From: Leptospiraceae bacterium
GTDB taxonomy: Bacteria > Spirochaetota > Leptospiria > Leptospirales > Leptospiraceae
Direction of reading: 5' to 3'
Assembly: GCA_022402465.1 (NCBI GenBank)
Contig: JAKRSH010000041.1
Span: forward strand, 58,485 to 122,484
DNA: 64,000 nt
How positions within the stretch are numbered: the first letter of the stretch is position 1; each line of letters begins with the position of its first letter. Both the position numbers and the translations under genes were made by a program. The notes under the pieces are model-generated. The model was not told where the DNA came from. It saw nothing but the letters and a program-made list of their open reading frames with translations, and searched no databases. This document shows positions 9,336-19,717 of this stretch, piece after piece.

Positions 9336-10220
9336 ATGGCATCTAAGAAAACAGCCCTCGTACTATCTGGTGGTGGAGCACGCGGTGCCTACCAAGCTGG
9401 AGTCCTAAAATACCTGGAGGAAATCCAGTTCACACCTGATTACATAGCCGGAACCTCTGTAGGAGCAATCAACACAGTGGCTATTGCATCTGGCATGAAC
9501 TCGAATAGGCTCATCCAACTTTGGCAGAATATTGAAAGAGACAAAGTTTTTCAATACTCCATTTGGAGAATGATTTGGAGATTTTTAACTAGAACATTCA
9601 CACCTATAGTTGATATTTCGCCTCTTAAAGATCTTTTGGAAGAGAACATAAACTTAGATTCTTGCAAATCCTCTAAACAGAAAATTTTTATTTCTGCTGT
9701 TGATATCCTAAGTGCTGAGTTGAAATACTTCTCTAATTCTCAAATAACACTGGCACATATACTTGCTTCCAGTGCCATTCCCCTTGTTTTTCCATGGCAG
9801 TATTTAAATGGAATTCCTTATTGGGACGGAGGCTTGATGGCAAATACTCCTATACAACCTGTAATTGAAGCAGGAGCCAGAGATATTGTTGTAGTTCTTC
9901 TTTCACCTGTCGGTGCGGACATGCATTTGGAGACACCTAGATCCAATCGCGATGCCATAGAAAGAGTTTTTGAGCTAAGCCTGGTTGGTTCCTACCAAAT
10001 GATTCATAGATTTCTACAAATGGAAAGAGAGAAGATTCAAAAAATGTCTCCTATAGAAGGTTTTCTGTATAGCTTTGGACATGAAACCTCAAGTATTCGA
10101 ATTCGCACCGTAGCACCAACGCGAAATCTTGGCCTAGGTTCTATAATGAATTTCTCTAAAAAACAATCCAACCAGTTGATTCTCCAAGGATATGAAGACG
10201 CTAAGAGCCAATTAAAATAA
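9336..10220 (+). CDS. patatin-like phospholipase
   Basis: The 294-residue protein is a patatin-family lipid acyl hydrolase. The oxyanion-hole loop GGGARG (residues 12-17), the nucleophile motif G-T-S41-V-G and the DGG motif with catalytic Asp164 (YWDGGLMANTP) form the Ser-Asp dyad. Family members cleave acyl chains from phospholipids and are found as cytosolic or membrane-associated enzymes; no signal peptide is seen here. The ATG follows AGAATTCAGTAAGAAT, with a weak ribosome-binding site. A small lipoprotein gene follows 76 bp later. Confidence 0.88.
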   Translation: MASKKTALVLSGGGARGAYQAGVLKYLEEIQFTPDYIAGTSVGAINTVAIASGMNSNRLIQLWQNIERDKVFQYSIWRMIWRFLTRTFTPIVDISPLKDLLEENINLDSCKSSKQKIFISAVDILSAELKYFSNSQITLAHILASSAIPLVFPWQYLNGIPYWDGGLMANTPIQPVIEAGARDIVVVLLSPVGADMHLETPRSNRDAIERVFELSLVGSYQMIHRFLQMEREKIQKMSPIEGFLYSFGHETSSIRIRTVAPTRNLGLGSIMNFSKKQSNQLILQGYEDAKSQLK

Positions 10221-10296
10221 TTTCTCTTAGGAAAAGGGCTTTCCAACTTTTCTTATTCCAAAAAAATATCCTTTAAATAGAGAAAGGATGTGTAGA

Positions 10297-10578
10297 ATGA
10301 ATCAAAAATTTCTAATAATTGCAGCATTGTCGATTGTTGTAGGTTTTGCAAATTGCGGCGGCGGATCTGTGTATACTGGCGAGCAGTGTGAGACTACATT
10401 GAATGGTCTTTTTGAAAAGATCGTTGCAGCTGCAAGTGATGAAGACAAGGCAAAATTTGCACCAATGAAAGCAACTCTCATGGGAAAATTGAAGAAAGAT
10501 TGTATGGAAGGTAAATTTGATCTAGAGTGCCTAGACAAAGCAAATAATATCGCTTCTATCCAAACTTGCTTAAAATAA
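10297..10578 (+). CDS. small lipoprotein with conserved cysteines
   Basis: An upstream in-frame ATG exists at 10288, but that codon overlaps the AAAGGA ribosome-binding site, so the ATG at 10297 is preferred (93 residues). MNQKFLIIAALSIVVGFANC is a signal peptide with a spirochete-type lipobox ending at Cys20. The mature part is a short helical domain with cysteines at QCETTL, DCMEG, ECLDK and TCLK. It looks like one of the small paralogous Leptospira lipoprotein families (I think of TIGR04454, not verified). Function unknown. Confidence 0.7.
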   Translation: MNQKFLIIAALSIVVGFANCGGGSVYTGEQCETTLNGLFEKIVAAASDEDKAKFAPMKATLMGKLKKDCMEGKFDLECLDKANNIASIQTCLK

Positions 10579-10603
10579 TTTAAGAATCTTACTAAACCAC
10601 TTT

Positions 10604-10643
10604 GATCTGTAATTCATGGCTCTTGCCTAAAGAATTACAGGTC
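10604..10643. terminator. convergent stem-loop at facing gene ends
   Basis: GATCTGTAATTC (10604-10615) pairs with GAATTACAGGTC (10632-10643) over 12 bp with one G-U pair; the loop has 16 bases. The right arm lies inside the last codons of the minus-strand TPM gene (stop at 10627). No T-run follows on either strand, so it may slow or protect transcripts more than terminate them. Confidence 0.4.
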
Positions 10644-11124
10644 GATTTGGAATCTCATTTTTATCCCCAGCCGTCTTAGGAAAGTATTTCTTTAAAATCT
10701 TAGTAATTTCAAGGATGCCTAATTTAACTCCTTCCTCAAATTTCCCTTCTCGAAAATTTCCTTCCATAACTCTACAAATTGATTCCCAATCCTCAGGCTT
10801 GGTCAGAGCATTGATTCCTCTATCTACGAGAATCTCAATATCATGGTCTGCAAGAAGTAAGTAAAGAAGGACACCCGAATTCTTTTCTGTATCCCAAACT
10901 CTTAGTTGGCTGAATACATCAATGGATCTCTCTCGAGCGGAATATGCTCTCAGGGCAGCAAGTGGTGGGATTGCAGATTCTATGGCAAATACCAATTCGG
11001 CATCATGCTCCTTTTCTGATTCTGTGATTGCTTGCGTAATTCTTTCTAAACTTTCCTTAGAAAAACTACTATGGATAGTTCGAAACCTATAGAAAAAATG
11101 TCTAAAAAACCTTCTCCAACTCAT
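10627..11124 (-). CDS. TPM domain protein, no membrane anchor seen
   Basis: The 165-residue product matches the TPM domain (PF04536; YgcG/Psb32-like). It shows ITQAITESEKEHDAELVFAI at the N-terminus, the SARERSIDVFSQLRVWDTEK region, GVLLYLLLADHDIEILVDRGI and the final IPxxxW-type motif degraded to KPEDWESICRVM. TPM domains in other bacteria are usually exported and membrane-anchored, and some are acid phosphatases or photosystem-repair factors. This version has no signal peptide and looks cytosolic, with a phenylalanine- and arginine-rich N-terminus (MSWRRFFRHFFYRFRT). Confidence 0.75.
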   Translation of the reverse strand: MSWRRFFRHFFYRFRTIHSSFSKESLERITQAITESEKEHDAELVFAIESAIPPLAALRAYSARERSIDVFSQLRVWDTEKNSGVLLYLLLADHDIEILVDRGINALTKPEDWESICRVMEGNFREGKFEEGVKLGILEITKILKKYFPKTAGDKNEIPNRPVIL

Positions 11125-11184
11125 ATCGAGAACCCTAGGTTATGGGATTAAGATAGCAAGAAAAAAAAGATTTGAGCATGAATT

Positions 11185-11505
11185 TCATTCTTTGAAATCA
11201 GTAGAATGATCTCTGCCTTCGTCTATTGGAATAAATCCATCCCTTTCAGAAAAGCAGCCGTGTATTCTCATAGCTCTATCTTCTGAATCAAAGATGATAT
11301 TCTGGGCATATTGTTTTCCGTTTTTCAAGCAACGAAGGCAGATAAATTTTCGAATCGCCCAATCACATTCTTCCGGACGAAAAGCAGGTAAAACCCGAAG
11401 TAGATTTTGTTTCTTTTCTCTACTCTCTTCGCAGGGGATTGCTTGGAAAAGTGCAAAATAGCCTAAAAAAAATAGGGGAATTATTTTAAATCGTAAATTA
11501 TTCAT
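11185..11505 (-). CDS. small exported cysteine-containing protein
   Basis: The frame is open to 11544, but the ATG at 11505 is preferred because it starts a normal signal peptide (MNNLRFKIIPLFFLGYFALFQA) and avoids overlap with the divergent gene. The protein is then 106 residues. The mature part carries cysteines at PCEES, ECDWA, FICLRCLKN and GCFSER; the CLRC pair could bind a metal or form a disulfide. I do not recognise a family. It is divergent from the beta-barrel gene, with about 66 bp between the starts. Confidence 0.55.
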   Translation of the reverse strand: MNNLRFKIIPLFFLGYFALFQAIPCEESREKKQNLLRVLPAFRPEECDWAIRKFICLRCLKNGKQYAQNIIFDSEDRAMRIHGCFSERDGFIPIDEGRDHSTDFKE

Positions 11506-11571
11506 GCTCGATTTGGAAATAAATGATTGATAAAAGCATTTCATTTGTTATATAATTTTGAAGGTACAACT

Positions 11572-12711
11572 ATGAAACAACTACGTAAAATCGATCTTTT
11601 TTTCTTATTGTTATTTTCGGTAGTTTTTTTGTTTTCCTCGCGTCTAGAAGCTCAATTTACATGCACGGGTTCCGTTTGTAATTTTTTCCCTGGTGGCATT
11701 ACAAAGGAATTAAACGGTACCTTAACTCAGATTGAATCTGTATACCTTCAAGAAGTTTTGAAAAACAATACAGAGACAACTTTTTTAAACCAAATTGTGA
11801 GTAATAGTGTGGGAGTTGGTGATGTCAAAAGATTTCAAATTGGATTTGGATTAGGAGTTGCTGGAACCAAGAAAGATGATGTAGTGATTCAATCCGACAA
11901 AATAAAACTGCCAAATTTCCCCAATGGTGGAGTCACTTTGAATCCAACAGTGAATCTTGATTTTAATCTTGGATGGTTAATTGGCTTAGATAAGGATTCT
12001 TTTCTAAGACGTTTTACTATTTACCTTCATGGAATGGATGTTAAAGTATCTGAGGCTGATGCAAAAGGACTTCAATCTGCTCAAGAGAATCTTCGTTTTC
12101 AAGGAAGTATCAAATCAGCAGGTGGTATGATTCGCTTCCAAGCAGTTGAAGCAGTTCCCTTTTTGAATTCAATTTTTGTATGGACGGGATTGAATTTGGG
12201 AGGAGGGTATCATTATTCCAAACAAGAGTATACCATCCAATACCAGAATGAGCAGGCACAGAAACTTGAACTGCAAAATGTACAAGGGAAATGGGGTGGG
12301 GATACTACATTTTTTTATGCTACAGAAACTAAAACGTACAATGCGGACCTTCGAACAGGTATCACTGTGTTTTGGATAGCGACTTTATATACGGGTGGGG
12401 GTTATACCTGGAATAATGGACAAAGTTCCATTCAATTGCAAAGATCTGGTCCCTTTGTGATCCAGGCGAATGGATTGCAAGAAGTAAGCATTCCTAGGGA
12501 ATACCAGCAGTTTTTCAACCAAGACAAATCTATAGAGCAAGCGGGGACTCTTTCTTTGAAGGCCCGAGCAACCGGAATCTCAAAAAGAAGCATTGCCTAT
12601 GCAATTGGTGGATTAGAATTGGATTTTTTCTTATTAAAAGCCACTTTGGAGGCAATCTATGGGGATAAAGAAATCTATGGTGGTAGTTTTGCCTTAAAGT
12701 TTTCTTTTTAA
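11572..12711 (+). CDS. probable outer-membrane beta-barrel protein
   Basis: The frame opens at 11527, but the ATG at 11572, preceded by GAAGGT, starts a signal peptide ([20 protein letters not shown] then FSSRLEAQ, cleavage after LEA). The 379-residue product is rich in alternating aromatic/glycine strands ([39 protein letters not shown]) and ends in ...[10 protein letters not shown], with a terminal phenylalanine, the usual outer-membrane insertion signal. It resembles Leptospira surface proteins of similar size, but I cannot name the family. Localisation is fairly well supported; function unknown. Confidence 0.65.
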   Translation: MKQLRKIDLFFLLLFSVVFLFSSRLEAQFTCTGSVCNFFPGGITKELNGTLTQIESVYLQEVLKNNTETTFLNQIVSNSVGVGDVKRFQIGFGLGVAGTKKDDVVIQSDKIKLPNFPNGGVTLNPTVNLDFNLGWLIGLDKDSFLRRFTIYLHGMDVKVSEADAKGLQSAQENLRFQGSIKSAGGMIRFQAVEAVPFLNSIFVWTGLNLGGGYHYSKQEYTIQYQNEQAQKLELQNVQGKWGGDTTFFYATETKTYNADLRTGITVFWIATLYTGGGYTWNNGQSSIQLQRSGPFVIQANGLQEVSIPREYQQFFNQDKSIEQAGTLSLKARATGISKRSIAYAIGGLELDFFLLKATLEAIYGDKEIYGGSFALKFSF

Positions 12712-12754
12712 ACCAAGGATTGACAATCCAAGTACGGATTCCGATACTATATGT

Positions 12755-15295
12755 ATGAGCATGTTGGATTCAACTCGAATTACTTATAACAGATTTCTCC
12801 GAGAATACATTCTAAAAACAGAAGTTTTAAATTACACAGTTTTAGTACCTTTAAGCGTTTTACTCTCCTTTTATTTTTCCAACGCGAATGCATCTCAAAT
12901 TAAAACCGGACTTTTGATTACCATTGTCTATGCCTTGATCACTATAGGTTGGGTTACTATCTATTTATCGATTCATCTTAGGCCAATAAAAAAGTATTTT
13001 CTTTTACTTGAGAGTAAGTCTGAGATTTCTGAAAGCGATTATCATAAAGCACTTGATAAATTCAATCATTTGGGCATCAAACAAAGTTTAAATGGATTTT
13101 ACCGATGGGCATTGCCATCTGTATTTTCTTATTTCTCAACAATTTATGTTACAAATGGTACTGCAACTCAAGGACTTATTAATTCGGGAACCTACTTAAT
13201 TACTGGGTTGTTAAGTATTCTCATAATTTATTTTTCTTCTAATGCTGTATTTTCAAAATATCGTAGTTCAGGTGTATTGCCTAAGAGTCATATTTCGAAA
13301 GTAAATTTTTTATCCAAAATCCAAGTTATCATAGTGGGCTTTGCAGGAATTGGATTCTTGAGTGTAGGAATAATTATTTCTTTGATGTCGTACACTTTTG
13401 CAGTTCAATCCACATTAAAAATTTATTCTGAACAAATGCGAAACATGAATATTTCTAATCTCCAAGGGATATCTGAGTTTTATGAGAATAAATTATCTAT
13501 ATACAATGAAATTGCGAATGATCAAGTTCTAGTTAAAGCCTTAGAACAAAGAAAACGAGATGATGTAAATAGTATTTTAAATCGTATAGGTCGAAATGAA
13601 TCTCAGTTTTTTTTAGAAAATATTTTCATCACAACAGTTTCAGATTCTAGAGTGTTTGCAAGTTATAAGGATGATAAAGAAGGCAAAATAATAGGAAGCA
13701 AATTAGATGCTTATCCTTTCATTCTTGAATTAATCAAATCAAATACTTTTGAATCAAAACCCTCCAAAGTATTTGTTTCTATATTTGGTAGCCCCGTACA
13801 AGCGGTAGTTAGGCCAATATTGAATGATAAATCCAAAATTCTAGGATACCTCATTGGTGTTTACCGAATTGCTGATTATTTTGATTCATATTCAAGCCGA
13901 GCTAGTTTTGGTAAGAATGGATTCCTTGCTCTAATTGACCAAGACAGTAAGGTGATTAGTAAAATAACCAATTCTAATTTTACGAATAGCAATTGGTATA
14001 CTCTATCAAATGAATCAGCTGATAGTATTGGGAAATTCAAAATAGGAAAACATTTCTATATCAAACAAGAATTGAAAATAGAGAATCAATTTGTATCTAT
14101 AGTGGCAGTTTTGGACTATGCCTCTATAGAAGCTCCATCCTTAGAGTCGACTTTGCGGATCATCTATGTGATCATTACTTTGATAATTCTCTTTATATTA
14201 GCTTTTGCTTATAGTGTGGGTCAAAAAATTTCTCCTCTTAAATCTGCCTCTCGTAGATTGAATGAAATGGCGGAAGGTGATTTAAAGAATCAATTACTTG
14301 TTATAAACGATGATGAAATTGGAGTTCTAAGTAGTAGTCTAAACTCATTAATCCAAAAATTTAAAGACATCCTTCAGTCCAACCAAGAAGTTTCAGATGA
14401 TCTTGCCTCATCCTCAGAAGAAATGACAGCCGCATTAACTTCTTTATCTGGCAATGCCCAAACCCAAGCAGCGAGTGCAGAAGAAATTTCTGCTTCCATT
14501 GAAGAAGTGAGTGCCGGTGTAGATCACGTAAATACTCAAGCAGAGAATCAAAGTGGGAAAGTTATAATTCTTAGAGATAAGATGGAAGAAATGAATCATA
14601 TAATTTCCGACATGGGAATCAAAGTTCGAGATGCATCTTCTAAGGTGGGAAGCATAGTTGATGAAGGACAAAAAGGGGAAGTGTCTCTTGTTAAAATGAA
14701 GGATTCAATCAATAAAATAAGTGAATCCTCACAAGAGATTACATCGGTAGTTGAAATTATTACATCTATATCCGAGCAAATTAATTTGCTTGCATTGAAC
14801 GCTGCAATTGAAGCGGCACGTGCGGGTAATTATGGAAAAGGATTTGCTGTAGTGGCAGATGAAATCGGCAAGTTAGCTGATAAAACAGCAGAAAGTATCA
14901 AAGAAATAGATGATCTCATCAAAATTAATGAAAAAGAAATAGACCAAGGAACTATTATCATTTCCAACACTGCTCAACTCATTCAATCGATTATTAAAGG
15001 CGTTAATACTTTTTCTGACTTAACTAAAACAATTAATCACCAAATGGATTCGCAATCTAAGATCAATCAACTTGTAAACCAAGAAGTAGATGGACTGAAT
15101 CAAATTACAGCTGCAATTAAATTAGCAATGGAAGAACAAAAAAATGCAATAGGAGAAGTTTCCCAGGCAATCTATAATATCAATGACTTGACTCAGTCTA
15201 CAGCATCTGGATTAGAAGAGATGACAGCCAACTCAAATGGAGTTTCTCAAACAGCTGAAAGTTTAAAAAATAAAATTAGATATTTCCAAGTTTAA
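12755..15295 (+). CDS. methyl-accepting chemotaxis protein with 5-helix N-terminal block
   Basis: The 846-residue receptor has five N-terminal hydrophobic segments (about residues 26-45, 50-75, 110-130, 135-162, 185-215). A periplasmic Cache-like sensor region follows (about 216-466), then a sixth helix ([20 protein letters not shown]), a HAMP domain and a cytoplasmic signalling domain. The helix count puts the sensor outside and the signalling part inside. The conserved hairpin tip is intact: [20 protein letters not shown], then [19 protein letters not shown]. It would control CheA activity in response to an unknown ligand. The gene is not next to cheA/cheW; cheD lies 12 kb away. A TTG/ATG choice at the 5' end (12755 or 12761) is undecided. 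Confidence 0.92.
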   Translation: MSMLDSTRITYNRFLREYILKTEVLNYTVLVPLSVLLSFYFSNANASQIKTGLLITIVYALITIGWVTIYLSIHLRPIKKYFLLLESKSEISESDYHKALDKFNHLGIKQSLNGFYRWALPSVFSYFSTIYVTNGTATQGLINSGTYLITGLLSILIIYFSSNAVFSKYRSSGVLPKSHISKVNFLSKIQVIIVGFAGIGFLSVGIIISLMSYTFAVQSTLKIYSEQMRNMNISNLQGISEFYENKLSIYNEIANDQVLVKALEQRKRDDVNSILNRIGRNESQFFLENIFITTVSDSRVFASYKDDKEGKIIGSKLDAYPFILELIKSNTFESKPSKVFVSIFGSPVQAVVRPILNDKSKILGYLIGVYRIADYFDSYSSRASFGKNGFLALIDQDSKVISKITNSNFTNSNWYTLSNESADSIGKFKIGKHFYIKQELKIENQFVSIVAVLDYASIEAPSLESTLRIIYVIITLIILFILAFAYSVGQKISPLKSASRRLNEMAEGDLKNQLLVINDDEIGVLSSSLNSLIQKFKDILQSNQEVSDDLASSSEEMTAALTSLSGNAQTQAASAEEISASIEEVSAGVDHVNTQAENQSGKVIILRDKMEEMNHIISDMGIKVRDASSKVGSIVDEGQKGEVSLVKMKDSINKISESSQEITSVVEIITSISEQINLLALNAAIEAARAGNYGKGFAVVADEIGKLADKTAESIKEIDDLIKINEKEIDQGTIIISNTAQLIQSIIKGVNTFSDLTKTINHQMDSQSKINQLVNQEVDGLNQITAAIKLAMEEQKNAIGEVSQAIYNINDLTQSTASGLEEMTANSNGVSQTAESLKNKIRYFQV

Positions 15296-15343
15296 TTTAG
15301 TTTATAAGTAGATACAAATCCTTATATAAATTTTCATTCTTTG

Positions 15344-15670
15344 TTATTGAAGTTTTGGGTTATTTTTATGCCTGTCTTTATCTCTATGTGAATTTTTATC
15401 AAGTGTAGATTCCAAGACTTCAGTAAGAGAAACGCCTGTTTGATTCGCTAAACAAATAAGGACGAAAAGTACATCTCCAAATTCTTTCTTGAAATCGTCC
15501 GGATTCTCTCCATTTTTGTATGATTGATCTCCAAACTTTCGAGAAAAATGCCTAGATAATTCTCCTACTTCTTCCATTAGAATAGCAAGATTTGTTAACT
15601 CCGAAAAATATCTAACTCCAATGTTTCGAATGTAATCATCAACTTTATCCTGTGCTTCTTGAATAGTCAT
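15344..15670 (-). CDS. MazG-like nucleotide pyrophosphohydrolase
   Basis: The 108-residue protein starts at an ATG (15670) giving MTIQEAQDKVDDYIRNIG, a usual start for small MazG-like proteins; an upstream start at 15727 would overlap the neighbouring gene. The metal-binding helices are visible: LAILMEEVGELSRHFSR (E-x-x-E) and the second acidic helix KKEFGDVLFVLICLANQTG (E-x-x-D). Such enzymes hydrolyse (d)NTPs to monophosphates and pyrophosphate, for house-cleaning. It is the last gene of the minus-strand glycan locus by position, but its function is unrelated. Confidence 0.82.
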   Translation of the reverse strand: MTIQEAQDKVDDYIRNIGVRYFSELTNLAILMEEVGELSRHFSRKFGDQSYKNGENPDDFKKEFGDVLFVLICLANQTGVSLTEVLESTLDKNSHRDKDRHKNNPKLQ

Positions 15671-15686
15671 AGTAATGTTTAAAGTT

Positions 15687-16841
15687 TTATAATTTATTTG
15701 CTTTGATTCTTTGGAAAAGAATATCACCTAGGGTATTTGAGAAAATTTCTTTACCTTGTTGGTTGAGATGAATTAAATCAAAGCAATACTTGCCATTATC
15801 AGGTCCATCCAAAAGTCTTTCTAAATTTATAATATCTGCTTTCTCTTGATTGAATACATTCTTCATCACATTGTTTAATTCCCTCTGCCATAATGGCTGA
15901 CGACTTTCTCTTCCAAAATCTGATATGATTTCAGAATAAGGAGCAAAAACATGGATTACCTTAATTTTATCTTTAGGAACAAGATTATACATTTTTGTTA
16001 GGCGGCGAAAGTATCTTTTCGTACTTTCCGTTTCGCCATTTTCTAAACTAGTAACTACAGATAATGCACACGTATCGTATAGCATCTTTTTATGGCGTTT
16101 GTCAGAACCGAGAGGTATAGGTTCATTATTGGCTGGATTAACTTTTTTCATACACTCATCTAAATTAGATATCTTGTAGGAATCTATAGATTCTGTGTGA
16201 TCATTATCATAATCCCAAGGGTGTTTATTTGGGTTACGGATATCTCTTCCTATGAATTTAATTCTTTCTTGAGGCTCTGAAAGGAAATCTTTAATATCCC
16301 TTCTATAGGCTATTGATTTGAAGGCAAGATACACATAATCCTGCCATCCAGTCTGGTATTCAAAATCACTTATAGTTTGTATTGCATTGAAATTATTAAT
16401 TTCAGAAAGCATAGCAAGTGTTGGAAGAATCAATTCATTTCTATCAACCCATGGCATACCAGGTTCCATAACATGAATGATTATTTTTACATTTGGATAA
16501 AGATCTAGATTTTCTTTAAGCACTTGGTACTGCACAACTAATTCAGAACCAGGTATTGCTAAGGATTGAACTTTATAATCGAGTGATACTAATTTTTCAT
16601 TGAGTATGCGGACGGATAGTCCTTCAAATGCAACTGAAGTACCTAATATTAAAATATCAGGATTTAATTCCCCTCTATTTTCTTTCGCATGGGAAGTAAT
16701 TCGATAAACATTTGCTGCATAGGAGTTTTTCTTGAGTAAGGGTTTATAGACTCCTAATTGAAGGCAGAGTTCGAAGCCCAATAGGACAAGCAATACTACT
16801 AATAATCTTTTATCTAGAATGAATTGAATGTATTCTTTCAT
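15687..16841 (-). CDS. SGNH-like partner of the MBOAT acyltransferase
   Basis: The 384-residue protein has one N-terminal membrane helix (LLVVLLVLLGFELCLQLGVY) and a large extracytoplasmic domain. DILILGTSVAFEGLSVRIL holds a GTS block like the nucleophile-Ser block of SGNH hydrolases. The C-terminal FDLIHLNQQGKEIFSNTLGD matches their D-x-x-H block. This is the layout of AlgJ/AlgX/DltD-type partners of MBOAT proteins, which transfer acyl groups to polymers outside the membrane. It starts 9 bp after the MBOAT gene, in the same operon. The specific acceptor is unknown. Confidence 0.72.
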   Translation of the reverse strand: MKEYIQFILDKRLLVVLLVLLGFELCLQLGVYKPLLKKNSYAANVYRITSHAKENRGELNPDILILGTSVAFEGLSVRILNEKLVSLDYKVQSLAIPGSELVVQYQVLKENLDLYPNVKIIIHVMEPGMPWVDRNELILPTLAMLSEINNFNAIQTISDFEYQTGWQDYVYLAFKSIAYRRDIKDFLSEPQERIKFIGRDIRNPNKHPWDYDNDHTESIDSYKISNLDECMKKVNPANNEPIPLGSDKRHKKMLYDTCALSVVTSLENGETESTKRYFRRLTKMYNLVPKDKIKVIHVFAPYSEIISDFGRESRQPLWQRELNNVMKNVFNQEKADIINLERLLDGPDNGKYCFDLIHLNQQGKEIFSNTLGDILFQRIKANKL

Positions 16842-16850
16842 TGGTTACTT

Positions 16851-18353
16851 TTAAAAAGCAAAATATAAGAAATTCTGGCTTTCTGTTACTCCAAAGATTA
16901 GAATGAGAAAAATATTAACTAAAATAAAAATTGGGTAGATCCATTTATTGGGATGAGAAACTACCCAATCTGTTTTTCTTTTAGAAAAGTAAGAACTAGC
17001 TGCAAAACAGATAATCAAAACTATCGCATAATTATAATTAGAGAAAGAATTGATGCTTGTATTGGAAGATCCAATAAATAACATTGAGAGAATAATTTCC
17101 TTAGCCTTGGTGAGAGTCTCAGCCCGAAACATAGCAAAGCCAAAACAAAGAAAGAACATTGTAATTATTCTAGAGAAAATTTCATAAGGTTTGCCAAACT
17201 TTTGGTTAAATTGAACAGGGAATCCTAGTTTGGAATATTCTCTATGAATTGTAAGCATAATACCTTGCCACAATCCCCATGCAACATAATGGTAAGCAGC
17301 TCCATGCCACAAACCTGCAAAAAGCCAGGTTATATATAAATTTCTATAAGTAATCCATTCACTAATTCTTGAACCACCCAAAGGAATATAAATATAATCA
17401 CGTATCCAAGTAGAAAAGGAAATATGCCATTTGCTCCAATGCTCACTTATATTCTTAACCGTCATTGGAAAGTTAAAATTTGCATCGAATTGAAATCCAA
17501 AAAGTCTTGCAACACCTATTGCAATATCTGTATAACCTGCAAAGTCGAAGTAGATTTGCCATCCAAAAGCCAAAACTCCTACCCAAATTTCTAATGGGTT
17601 CATACTTGCATAATTGGCGAATGTTTTATCAACTACAATACCTAGATTGTCGGCAAAAACTATTTTACGTGTAAAACCAATTAGAATTAAACATAGAGCA
17701 ACTTGTATATTTTCTTTTAACACAGGGAGTCTTTTATCTAGATCCCTGAAAAATGTTTCTGCACGAACTATAGGTCCAGCAACTAACTGTGGAAAGAAGG
17801 CAACATAAACAGCGAAATCCAATATCGATTTCCTGGCTTCTATTTTACGATTGAAGACATCGATAGAATAGCTCATTGACTGAAAAGTATAAAAAGAAAT
17901 TCCTACAGGAAGAATGATATCAACATTAGAAAAACTTGAATCAGGATTAATAAACAGATCATTAATTAATCCTATTAGAAAATTAGTATATTTAAAATAA
18001 GCTAGAATACCTAGATTTGTAAATAAAGAAGCAGTCAAAAGAATTCTTCTTTTGTTTTGACTAATCTTTTCTAAGCTCATCCACCTAGCAGCAAAGTAAT
18101 CAATCAATGTGCTAATTAGAAGAATCAGGATATATAAATTGATTTTATATTCACAAAAAGATTTATCTATCCAGTATTCTATCCAGGAGATGGATCTATA
18201 TGCATCGCATGATATAGTTGCAGGATGCCAACCCATATAAAAAATATAACTAGCTACCAAAAGCATAAGCTTTTGGATTCTGCTTTTTAATATGTTTCCT
18301 AAAATTAAAGTAACAATAAAAAAGATTAAAAATTCAGTAGAGTTAAATAGCAT
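16851..18353 (-). CDS. MBOAT family O-acyltransferase (AlgI-like)
   Basis: The 500-residue polytopic protein is a membrane-bound O-acyltransferase. Family landmarks are LPVGISFYTFQSMSYSIDV, FFPQLVAGPIVRAETFFRDL, FDFAGYTDIAIGVARLFG, the ISEHWSKWHISFSTWIRDYI block and the catalytic histidine in LWHGAAYHYVAWG. AlgI-like members move acyl groups across the inner membrane to a cell-surface polymer together with an SGNH partner, here the adjacent downstream gene. The start is 2 bp from the preceding GT-C gene. It probably modifies a surface glycan made by the same locus. Confidence 0.93.
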   Translation of the reverse strand: MLFNSTEFLIFFIVTLILGNILKSRIQKLMLLVASYIFYMGWHPATISCDAYRSISWIEYWIDKSFCEYKINLYILILLISTLIDYFAARWMSLEKISQNKRRILLTASLFTNLGILAYFKYTNFLIGLINDLFINPDSSFSNVDIILPVGISFYTFQSMSYSIDVFNRKIEARKSILDFAVYVAFFPQLVAGPIVRAETFFRDLDKRLPVLKENIQVALCLILIGFTRKIVFADNLGIVVDKTFANYASMNPLEIWVGVLAFGWQIYFDFAGYTDIAIGVARLFGFQFDANFNFPMTVKNISEHWSKWHISFSTWIRDYIYIPLGGSRISEWITYRNLYITWLFAGLWHGAAYHYVAWGLWQGIMLTIHREYSKLGFPVQFNQKFGKPYEIFSRIITMFFLCFGFAMFRAETLTKAKEIILSMLFIGSSNTSINSFSNYNYAIVLIICFAASSYFSKRKTDWVVSHPNKWIYPIFILVNIFLILIFGVTESQNFLYFAF

Positions 18354-18355
18354 AA

Positions 18356-19717
18356 TTAGTTGTTATAAATTTTTTCTTTAGCGATTCTTTCTACCTTATC
18401 CTTAAATCCTTCAAGATAGCCGTATTGGACGCCCTTAGAACGAGGTAGGGTAGAATAGGTGAAATTGAAAATAAATAAAAACAATGCGAGGACAGAGTAT
18501 AGTATGGTGGTACTTGCTCGAAATGTATTTAAAAGCAGTGGAATTTCAAGAGAGCGTAGAACATAGAAACTTAAAAGCCAAAGACCTATTGTAACTCCCA
18601 CCCAAAATTCAAAGAAATACCCCTCCCACCAGCTATAAAATAGTATCGATGGAATAAGCCAAGTGGCAAGGATCATTATCTCTTTCGGAAATTTGCGTAA
18701 CATTGTTCTCAGATTCAAAATTCCCATAGCTATAATTAAAAGCCAGAAAAAAAGATTCCCATTATAGGCAGCATTTTTCAGACTTAGAGGGCTGAAGAGG
18801 TCAACTCGGAATTTAGAATTGACTCCTTGGAAATTCAAGAAAGAATCACCTATTCCTCTATAGAAATAAAGAAAATAATTCTTTTCAGTTCCACTCATCC
18901 CCCATCTTTCTTGAGCAGCATATAAAAACATCCAATATGAAAAATGCTTCTCGCCGAAAGAATGAAGGTCACGTTCTAGAATAATAAATCCTACAAATAG
19001 GTAGCTTGCAACTATAAACGTGCCAACTAGCAGGCAATATATGAAAGCAGTATAAAATCTCTTGGCTATAGGAAATTCTTTTCCATTCCATTGCTCAGTT
19101 ATCAAGATAGAAATGATAGCCATTGGAAACAGAATAGCATTGGATTGATGAAAATACAGAGTCATCAATTGCAATAAACCTATACTTAATAATCTCTTCT
19201 TATTTGCATAGGTATTTGCTATATAAACAAAACTAAAAAACAAAAGGCAAACTAAGCAGGAATGAATCATAGGAGTATCGTTGTGATTGCTATAAAACCA
19301 AAACCCTTGAGAGAAAAATACACAAGCACCTAAAGCTATTGCTTGTAAGATAGATCCATAAAATTTATAGATTATATAGATGAAGCTATAAATAAATGCA
19401 CAAGAAAAGAGAAGTATGCGAATTCGAAGAGCAAACATGATATCAAAATTATGAAAGAGAGATTGCCATATTTTCCAAAAAAGGAAACCTGAAGACTCAA
19501 ATCCTAAATGGTGTGGGTTAAAAAAAACAGAATACAAGCGATTTCTTTGTATGTTCAAGGCATAAACAGAGGAATCCCAATCGAAAAATCTAGACAAAAA
19601 TCTTACATTAAATAAAAAAAGGAAAAATACCAATATAAGCAGGCTAACTATAATTAGCGTATTGATTGATCTAAGCTTATTATTTTTCTTGGAATTGCTT
19701 TTTAATAATTTCTGCAT
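18356..19717 (-). CDS. polytopic membrane protein, GT-C glycosyltransferase-like
   Basis: The 453-residue protein has about 10-11 hydrophobic helices. After the first helix it carries FLSRFFDWDSSVYALNI; an acidic pair in the first extracytoplasmic loop is the usual signature of GT-C glycosyltransferases that use polyprenyl-phosphate sugars. SWWEGYFFEFWVG in a later loop is also of that type. The C-terminus is short and basic. It overlaps the upstream gene by 38 bp and ends 2 bp before the MBOAT gene. The GT-C assignment comes from topology and the acidic motif, so it is moderate. Confidence 0.6.
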   Translation of the reverse strand: MQKLLKSNSKKNNKLRSINTLIIVSLLILVFFLFLFNVRFLSRFFDWDSSVYALNIQRNRLYSVFFNPHHLGFESSGFLFWKIWQSLFHNFDIMFALRIRILLFSCAFIYSFIYIIYKFYGSILQAIALGACVFFSQGFWFYSNHNDTPMIHSCLVCLLFFSFVYIANTYANKKRLLSIGLLQLMTLYFHQSNAILFPMAIISILITEQWNGKEFPIAKRFYTAFIYCLLVGTFIVASYLFVGFIILERDLHSFGEKHFSYWMFLYAAQERWGMSGTEKNYFLYFYRGIGDSFLNFQGVNSKFRVDLFSPLSLKNAAYNGNLFFWLLIIAMGILNLRTMLRKFPKEIMILATWLIPSILFYSWWEGYFFEFWVGVTIGLWLLSFYVLRSLEIPLLLNTFRASTTILYSVLALFLFIFNFTYSTLPRSKGVQYGYLEGFKDKVERIAKEKIYNN